From positions 23,759,254-23,823,253 of the forward strand of contig JBCNJP010000013.1 of NCBI GenBank assembly GCA_039602395.1: a DNA stretch of 64,000 nt. Reading direction: 5' to 3'. Shown one piece after another: positions 56,881 through 64,000 of the stretch. Source of the DNA: Deinandra increscens subsp. villosa. Taxonomy: Eukaryota > Streptophyta > Magnoliopsida > Asterales > Asteraceae. Each line of letters begins with the position of its first letter. Position 1 is the first letter of the stretch. The notes under the pieces are model-generated. The model was given only the letters and a program-made list of their open reading frames with translations, was not told the origin of the DNA and did no database searches. A program made the translations under genes and the position numbers.

Positions 56881-57345
56881 CTGATTTCAGTAACGATATC
56901 CAAGACGAAGCGGACCAAGAATTCCAGAGCCTACAGCAAGAAGAATTCTCAAGATGTTGGACCCTTTTCGCAGATGGGGCCTCTAATGTCAGGGGGACAG
57001 GCCTTGGAATCATACTAAAATCGTCACAGGGGGACATGATACCCCAAGCTATTAGGTGTGGGTTCCAGGCAAACAATAATGAAGCAGAGTATGAAGCCCT
57101 GATTTCTGGCATACAAGTAGCTCTACATCTTGGGATCCAGAATATCCAGGTATACGTCGATTCCCTACTTCTAGCTAATCACTTTAATGGAACTTATGTA
57201 GTGAAAGGGGAGAAACTGGCCAAGCACCTAGAAGTCGTGAAGGCCATATCCCAGGATTTTCAAATTTTCGACATTCAGCAAGTACCCAAGGATGAAAATG
57301 CTGAAGCGGATGCACTACCAAACCTAGGGTCGGCATTCAAAGCAA
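56877..57345 (+). pseudogene. Gypsy D second (archaeal-type) RNase H
   Basis: Part of a 270-codon open stretch. Motifs in order: LFADGASNVRGTGLGIIL (first D), NNEAEYEALISGIQVAL (E), IQVYVDSLLLANHFNG (D) and QQVPKDENAEADALPNLGS (last D). All four catalytic acids are present. The pairing of a Ty3-type and an additional RNase H is the hallmark of Tat elements. Confidence 0.87.
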
Positions 57346-57450
57346 TGGAAGATACACATATCCCCATAATCCACATACTAAGTCCAGTAATCAATCAACA
57401 AGAGAACTTGGAAGACATTGATCCTGGGGGCAGGGTTTTGGCATCCAATA

Positions 57451-57520
57451 CCCAGGATGCACAGTGTCCTGATACCCAGGATGCACAACATCCTAAGTCC
57501 CAGGATACCTTGTCATCCTG
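57451..57520 (+). repeat. Three 24-bp CCCAGGAT units between RNase H and integrase
   Basis: CCCAGGAT at 57451, 57475 and 57499, each followed by TCCTG- or ATCCT-type text that can pair with it (AGGAT/ATCCT). The coding frame gives TQDAQ repeats. Confidence 0.8.
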
Positions 57521-57619
57521 GACCAGACCTATCGTAGAATACCTACAAACGGCTCAATCCCAAAAGAAGAAAAAGATACCAGAGCATTCAGAACCAGAAT
57601 GGCCAGGTACGTTCTCATT

Positions 57620-58692
57620 AAAGGTTAGGAAGTACTCAAAGATATCCATGAAGGCGACTGTGGAAACCACACAGGGGGTAGGTCTCTAATGTCTAAAATC
57701 TTGAGAGCAAGTTACTTCTGGCCATCCTTGAGAAAAGATGCCCAGGATTTTGCCCTTAAATGTGATGCTTGCCAGAGACACGCCAACATTCCCCATCAAT
57801 CTGCCGAACCCTTGCATCCTATCCCTGCATCTTGGCCCTTTGTGAAATAGGGAATGGACATTTTGGGAAAGCTACCCAAGGCGCGAGGAGGCAAAGTCTT
57901 TATGTTAGCTATGACTGATTACTTCTCGAAGTGGATAGAGGCCGAAGCATATGTGCAAGTCAGGGAATAGGAAGTTATTTCAATCATCAGAGGAATATCA
58001 TAACTAGATTAGGCATACCCTCTAAAATAGTGTGTGATAATGGGTCTCAAATTCATTGCAAGAGGACTACTGGATTCTGTGAAAGTTGGGGAATAAAGAT
58101 GATAACTTCTACACCTGTGCATCCGCAGGCTAATGGCCAGGCGGAGTCTAGTAACAAGATCATCATCAATAATTTGAATAAAAGACTCAAGGAGAAGAAG
58201 GGAAAATGGGCAGAGGAACTACCATTAGCATTGTGGGCTGATAGAACCACATCCAAGAATGCTACATGCCAAACCCCTTTTTCCTTGGTTTTTGGTACGG
58301 AAGCAGTCATTCCAACGGAAATGGTTGTCCCAACATTCAGGGTCATCAGGCAGACCCAGGATGCAAATAATGAGTCCCTGGCTGACGATCTTGACACCGT
58401 GGATGAACTACGAGAACAAGTTGCTTGGAGAATGGTCACGTATCAACAAAGAATATCTAAAACCTACAAAAAACATGTAAGAATCAGAAGGTTCAGGGTA
58501 GGGGACTTGGTTTTAAGGAAGACATTCTAAAACACGACAAGTCCAGGGGATGGTAAGTTGGCTCCCAAATGGGAAGGCCCCTAATTAATCGACTCAGAGG
58601 CAGGTAAAGGGGCATATTGGCTTGCCAACATGGATGGTGAGTTACTACCAAGACCATGGAATACAATCCATTTGAAAGGTTATTTTATGTAA
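57620..58692 (+). pseudogene. Gypsy D integrase
   Basis: The zinc domain has H-x6-H (near 57645) and C-D-A-C (about 57760). The catalytic core has MDILGKLP (D), VCDNGSQ (D, about 58030) and NGQAESSNK (E, about 58140). The C-terminus has VGDLVLRKTF, KWEGP and HLKGYFM, ending TAA at 58690-58692. Breaks: TAG before MDILG (about 57848), TAG near 57968, and frameshifts. Segment 57931-58530 is open. This domain is deleted from A and B. Confidence 0.88.
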
Positions 58693-59690
58693 GTATAGTA
58701 CCCAGGATGCTGCACGTCAGGTATGTTTCCTAACTAATGAGTTGATCGAGGTATTTCTTTTATATTTTTTATTATTATCAAATGCTTTTGCTATATTCTT
58801 ACTTTACCTGTTTTTATCATTTCCCATGAAATTTACTAACTCCTTTGGTTGAGATACTTGGATGAAAACAGATAGCTAACCCTGGATGCATGAAGCCAGG
58901 GATGTGTTTCTTCGAAGTTAGAGACTGGCCATCTCTCCTCCGTTCAAGGTATCTAGTATACCTTTTAAGGTTTGAGAGGATATCACATCTCCTACGTTTG
59001 GGTAATCGCCTGCAGCGCACGACCGTCACCTATAGCGCACGTTAACCCACATATTGGACCCAAGATTATGGGATCGACCTGTGTTGACATGATGGGCGAC
59101 AACCTCATGATTTATGGACATATGAGGGTTCCTTAAGGTTTTTGGTGTTTTAACACCAACATAAGACACATGAGGCAATACCCTAGTCCGCCGGTTCGGC
59201 TCGAGGTGGACCCTAGAATTCGCCAGTACGACACCGAGCATGACCCCAGTTCGCCGGATCGGCACCAGGTTTAACCCCAGGATTTTTAGGCTTAACCCCA
59301 GGATTGTTGGGTTTGACCCTAGTATGATAGGATCTTTCCCCATAATGTTTAGGTATAATCTCATTTGTTAAAGTTTATTCCTGATATGTGCAGGAACTAT
59401 CTAAGTAACCCTGGCCTAGGATGGCATGGCATTGCGAAATCCTAGGATTTCGATGTCGGTTAAGTAAGAACTTAGGTTGTTACGAAGAAATCAGAAGCGG
59501 AATTACGCTAAGGACAGAAGAAATTATTTGTTTGCACAAGAAAGAGTTTCGCATTCAGGGTTTATCCCAAGATGTAAAAGGTATGGATTGATTTCTTAAC
59601 ATTTTTTTGTATTTGTTTGTGCAGAAGAATTAAAGATATCATGCAAGCATACAGTTTAACAGCAAATATTTATAAAGGGTAACCATCCCT
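58693..59690 (+). other. Gypsy D 3' untranslated spacer
   Basis: No gene. It contains degenerate AACCCCAGGATT-type repeats (59265-59340) and text shared with A and B up to the hairpins. A pyrimidine-rich GT...CAG stretch of 44 bp (59581-59624) is conserved in A and B, but is too short for a typical plant intron. Confidence 0.6.
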
Positions 59691-59759
59691 TGGTCGGAGC
59701 AAACTGTCCGACCACCTCAGGGTGGCTTAAAGACAAAACCACGGGTATTAAACCCGTGG
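59691..59759 (+). other. Tandem hairpin pair, gypsy D (best preserved)
   Basis: Stem 1: TGGTCGGA (59691-59698) with TCCGACCA (59707-59714), loop GCAAACTG. Stem 2: CCACGGGT (59739-59746) with ACCCGTGG (59752-59759), loop ATTAA. Both are perfect. In A and B stem 1 reads TGGTTGGA / TCCAACCA, so both partners changed together. TATAAAG lies about 20 bp upstream. Confidence 0.8.
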
Positions 59760-59862
59760 GTGGGGCATTGTAACACCGGGAATCAAACCTCCGGCAACCA
59801 TACAAAAGACATTGTTAAAAAAAAGCTTCACAATAAACAAAGAAAGAGATAAAAGACTGTGG

Positions 59863-61564
59863 ATTATTGAACAGTATCCACGACTGCCACGTCATCGATG
59901 CCTTCACCTCCTTCTTTCATAGCTTCATCACTAGCACCCTTCTCGTCCCCAGCATCCTCGACCATCACATGTCCTTCTTCAGTCCCAGATCCAGATACGC
60001 CAGCAAGCAGGGTCGTCTCAACAACCTAGGCCTCAGCAGTCTTGTACCCTTGGGGAACTGAACCACCCAGGGCGCGTAACTGCTTGAGCTATAAAGGCAC
60101 AGTCCAGTTGGCGCAGGTGTGACCCTCATCCTTGGCTTCTTTGGCCATCTTCAGTTTGGTCAGCAACACCGAGATCATGGCCGAGTTCCTGGACGTCTCC
60201 ACGTACTCCTTCAGAGTCTTCTCATGCTGGTCCCGAGTTTCCACTGCCTTCTTCTCGTTTTCGAGCAGCAGCTTCTGAACCTTGTCATGCTAGGCCTTGG
60301 CCCTGGATGTTTCTTTGTTAGCCTGGGCGACCCTGGATTTCAGGGTATCGGATTCACGGCGTGCCTCTCGGTGGCCACGAGCAGCTCCAGAAGACGACAG
60401 TTAGCCTGCGAAAGGGTAAATAAAGGATATAAGTTAATTTCGTATCAAACTATGAAATGCAAGAAAAGCGGAAACAACCAGGGGTACCTGATGGGCGACA
60501 ACCTCAGCATGTTGCACAAGTTCCTGGGGAGACATCTCAGCCAGGGGATGTTGGAAAGTAGCGGTGCTGGATCCTCGGGTCTTCCACTTCATTCATGTTG
60601 CCCTGGATGTGGTAGCCTTGGATGCTAGAGTAGGCTCGGCCTTGTCGGTGCTTAGTATTACAAGATCTTAGTCGTCGGCTAGCTTGGAGGAGAGGGCGGC
60701 TTCGAGGTCGTCGATGTCGTAAGCGGGGGCAGCTGCAAAAAGAAACATGACCCTAGATGTCAGCAAATTAGGTACGCAAAAAATTAACAAAATGCAGTGT
60801 AACTTACAACTGGACATGCTGACGGAAGGCTGGGAGAGGGCTGGATGCTCAAATTCTTTGAATGCGTGCTCAAAGTCTGGAATACCTAGGAATTTCTGCA
60901 AATTGCTCTCAGTTCTTCTTCCTCAGGACCGATCTCTCTCAAACTCTTGGCTGCAAAGAATGACATTCAAGGTCAGATTATATAATATTAAATAAAACCC
61001 TAACATCTAGTGCAGGTATGCCTACCCTCTACAATCCAGGCTTGTGGAAGCTGGAAACCACCGGGAATGCTGGAACGCTTGACAAAAAAGAATTGACCCT
61101 TCCATTCACCATGTTGGGTAGCATTGGGGACAAGTTGCATGTCTTTTGAAAGGGATTTGAACAGAAAACGACTTGAACTATGGGATTTCAGTTCATAAGC
61201 CATGGCTATCTCCGGCAGCCCAATCAGGTGTTTGAAAGAACTATTCAGGCGATCCATGGTTCCCAGGATGTGCCATATGATAGGAAGGGTTTGAGCGAAT
61301 GAAAGACCTGTGGCTTCGAAGAACTCGGTGACAAGACCAGAAAAGGGGAAGGATAAACCCATGCTAAATGGGGTGAAAGGAAAGCAAACCCAGGTCGGAG
61401 AGACGAAGTCTGATCTCAACCTAGGGTCAAAAGCCCTAATGACAGCAGAAGAGGGAAGAAGACCGGAGTTCTTTATCAACCCGATTTCTTCGTTGGTAAA
61501 GGTGCACCTTTCCTGTTCGGGATGGAGGAGGAACTTCTGATCGACGGACTCGACGCTTGGTCAT
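59863..61564 (-). pseudogene. Reverse-strand four-exon gene in gypsy D
   Basis: Exons 61026-61564, 60808-60950, 60488-60732 and 59863-60405. The introns of 75, 75 and 82 bp begin GTAGGC, GTAAGT and GTACCC and end TTTGCAG, TTTGCAG and TTCGCAG. Exon 2 (143 bp) and exon 3 (245 bp) have the same lengths as in B. Exon 3 ends CAG where A and B have TAG, so the joined frame is open there. Exon 1 keeps WVCFPFTPFSMGLSFPFSGL, WHILGTMDRLN and GEWKGQFFFVKRSSIPGG. Exon 4 reads to TAA at 59863, beyond the premature stop of A and B. Breaks: a deletion/frameshift near the start, a frameshift in exon 2, and a TAG in exon 4 (about 60293). Confidence 0.84.
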
Positions 61565-61839
61565 AGTTCAAAAAAGGAAAGAAGGATCAGAGAAAAGAAA
61601 GTTACCTGGCCAAAATGGGTGAAAAAGATGATTGGAGCTCACGAATTTTCGACTCGGGTGAGGTAAAACACTTGAGTAATGAGGTATTTATGGGAAAAAG
61701 AAGTTACAGAGGTGAGATGACATCAAGGGGTGAGATTGAAACTGAAAAAGCAATTCTTGCGGGCGAGATCAAACCAAGAACGATGACTTATCTAAATTTG
61801 AAAATTCACAGGTGTAAATCTTATCTACAAGCTACGAAT

Positions 61840-61851
61840 TTTGGGGGCAAT
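61840..61851 (+). promoter_or_regulatory. Gypsy D polypurine tract
   Basis: TTTGGGGGCAAT directly before the 3' LTR start TGTTAT. Confidence 0.8.
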
Positions 61852-61913
61852 TGTTATACCCTGAATTCTGGTACTATATTCTACTGATAGTCTCCGACGA
61901 GTTGGGACCCTTG
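61852..61913 (+). repeat. Gypsy D 3' LTR, first 62 bp
   Basis: Matches the start of the 5' LTR up to GGGACCCTTG, then is replaced by TGTGACAACCCG at 61914. Confidence 0.85.
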
Positions 61914-64000
61914 TGTGACAACCCGTAAGTTTCCTAAGTCAAATCATATAATAATATGTGCAATTACCTGTTTCTGTGTGCATAAATCTGTGTTTTAGTT
62001 AACGTAGATAACGTGTTATGCAACTACCCGTTAGTCTTGGCGTAACCCTAAATTAATATTTCGACGATCGACCTTAAAAACAAGGATATTATATATACTT
62101 ATCCGATGGAATTTCAACAATAAGAAATATTCACCACAACGTAGGTGGTTTAATATAAAAAGAATTTTTATATTAACTTGTCACGTAGTATTTCAATTTC
62201 ATTCAAAGTTCGTAACGTTACTTCGACGTAAAAATATCCAATGAACGCTTGAGTTTATTTATTTATTTATCAACTACGTCAAGTAGTAAACTCCTTAAAT
62301 GTTTAGTACTTTTATAACGAAAAACCATTAGGTTTTTATATAAACATTTAACGTCAACGTTTTTCACCATTTAACACCAACTATATTTAAACAAGACTTG
62401 TATCCTTTATTTTTCCCAACTATGATTTATTATCACCCCCCCCCCCCCCCTTGGCCTCTCCCTCCCTCACGGTTTTGGCACAAAACCGCCACCACCACCT
62501 TTCCATTTTAAACCAAACCCTTTTACTTGTTTTCCTTTCTTTTCTTTGAGTAATATATAAAGAACTTAAAAGAGGAAACCCTAGAACACTTCATTTGCTC
62601 CCACCACACAAAACACACACTCTTTTACTCTCTCCCTCTCCCAACCGTCGCACCTCTCTCTCTCTCTACTCTCTCTCTAGTTTTCTTTCATCAAAACACA
62701 ATATTACTTGAAGATCAAAGATACTAGGAGCAACAAGGAAGCAAGATCTACTATCCTTCATCCATCTCCACGTTTTCTCAAGTTAGTAGACATCATTTTC
62801 TTAGTTTTTCTCTAGTTATTCATGTTAACTAGTCTTATTCTCCATGTAGAACTCCAACCACAAGTCTTGGTTTAAAAATGGTAAATTTTGACATGCATTT
62901 TCTTCTATGTTTCTTGTAACATAAAACTTTGTTTAAGTTCATGTTAGATCTAGTATACCATGTGTTTCTACTAGTGATTTCATGTATTTTGAACCCCTTG
63001 TATGCTACATTATATAGATCTATGAAAAAACAAGTGTTATGATGCTAGTATGTGTACATTATGCCTTAGTTTTATGGACAAACCACTAGATCCGAAATTT
63101 GTGACTCTTGGAACCCTAGGTCCGAAATTTTTAACATGTTAGAAGGTTGTGGATAGCACCATACGACTTATTGATATGTTTGGACGGCTAAATCTATAAA
63201 AATAACCCACTAAAAAGTCCCGGAAACTATGGATTAATTAGGGCCAAATTAGGTCAGAAACTTTGACCCCTCCTAAAGTGATTTTAAAATATGCTTTTAG
63301 TCATAAAAACCCTAGTACAAGATCCCTTTTGAAAATAGCTAAATTTGGGGAAAAACGGGACCAAAAACGGACACTTTACGGGCCCGGAAACCTCGTTTTT
63401 GTAAAGATATACAAATAGATGTAACAACTGATCTTAGAAACTTTTAGGGACTTGAGATGACTTATAATAAGTTTACAAAGTGTTTTGGTAGTTTACAAAA
63501 CCCTAGAACGAGTCGCATGATCAAAACCGGCTAAAACGGACACATACCGACAAAACCGACAAAACTAGGAACTTAGACTTTTGAACTTAAACTTTCTGAT
63601 TTGATACGACTCTATGACGAAAATAAATGTGTATTTATTTGTTTGATCATTGCCTTAGTCATATTTACAAATAACATGAAATGCGTCTAGAACCGACAAA
63701 AAGCCCGTTTTGACCTTCAAGCGTCATTTCGCCCTTTGAAAGTCCTTTGAACTCACATGATATTTATTTGGGAAATATAAACTATTTCTAGACTAATTTT
63801 TATCATGAAAATAAATAATATTTTATTATCGCGCAATAAATATTTATTGTCAATAAATATTTTATAATTAGGTCAATGATATCGTAGTATATTAACGGGT
63901 TACCATAACGCCAAGACTTGACCAACCAAATTGGAGTGACTTAGATGTCAACCCAATTTCTCTTTTCTAAGTGTCTTATAACATTGTATAGGACTGCTTA
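61914..64000 (+). repeat. Long chromovirus-like LTR, runs off the window
   Basis: Begins TGTGACAACCCGTAAG, a common start for long plant gypsy LTRs, inside the gypsy D 3' LTR. It has a run of 15 C (62436-62450), a TATA box (TATATAAAG, 62554-62562), a leader with AAACCCTAG and CT-rich repeats, then about 1.4 kb without open frames. The expected target duplication is CCTTG; the partner is outside the window. A host-gene promoter cannot be fully excluded. Confidence 0.6.

Larger units (their letters stand above)
52208..61913 (+). mobile_element. Tat-type gypsy element D, most complete copy, 3' LTR truncated
   Basis: 9.7 kb with 5' LTR, primer site, gag, protease, RT, two RNase H domains, integrase, untranslated repeats, hairpin pair, reverse-strand gene, polypurine tract and the first 62 bp of the 3' LTR. 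It is a diverged relative of A and B and shows what they lack: integrase and the rest of the second RNase H. Confidence 0.93.

Noticed and set aside
61914..64000. Host-gene promoter and leader (TATA, CT-rich leader, AAACCCTAG)
   Set aside because: The sequence starts with TGTGACAACCC exactly at a break inside another LTR and no exon follows, so a long LTR fits better.

Overview
This window is plant nuclear DNA made almost entirely of nested, decayed transposable elements. I see no single-copy host gene, rRNA or tRNA gene. Ty1/copia elements with a tRNA-Met-type primer site (TGGTATCAGAGC), Ty3/gypsy elements of the Tat type (two RNase H domains), long chromovirus-like LTRs, one CACTA-type end, a MITE-like foldback and a plastid DNA insert all point to a dicot. 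The element mix resembles Asteraceae to me, but that is recognition, not proof. Two runs of exactly 500 N (23354-23853, 41767-42266) are scaffold gaps, so order across them is not guaranteed.

Layout. 1-12187: nearly complete SIRE-like copia element (copia-1) with a very long gag, pol, and an extra env-position ORF. 12188-17822: 3' part of Tat element A, which copia-1 has entered. 17823-23353: older LTR debris, an inverted Tat element (E) and a CACTA end inserted in E's integrase. 23854-25591: copia-1-like fragment on the minus strand (copia-4). 25592-26486: solo copia LTR with a perfect 250-bp internal duplication. 26487-30294: chromovirus-like LTR part and copia debris. 30295-38656: complete Tat element B with both LTRs. 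38657-41766: the same flank as after element A. 42267-42950: plastid atpF/atpH DNA. 42951-47825: inverted copia leader and LTR, MITE-like foldback, then the env-position ORF and 3' LTR of copia-2. 47826-50347: inverted chromovirus-like LTR. 50348-52207: copia gag debris and AT-rich DNA. 52208-61913: Tat element D, the most complete copy, with integrase. 61914-64000: another long LTR running off the window.

How it fits together. 12188-20917 and 32990-41766 are one segment present twice (about 8.7 kb, about 3% diverged in the LTR stretch I compared by eye). The two LTRs of element B differ about three times more than the A and B 3' LTRs differ from each other. So the Tat insertion came first, the segmental duplication later, and copia-1 entered copy A after that.

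The most interesting biology is in the Tat family. Each copy (A, B, D) carries between pol and the 3' LTR a four-exon gene on the opposite strand, with conserved GT-AG introns and a gypsy-type transposon domain. Its 3' end faces the sense pol gene, and the gap between them holds two tandem RNA hairpins with compensatory changes. In the copia family the leader carries a quasi-periodic GTTTACGA array, and the env-position ORF sits behind a conserved splice-acceptor-like site.
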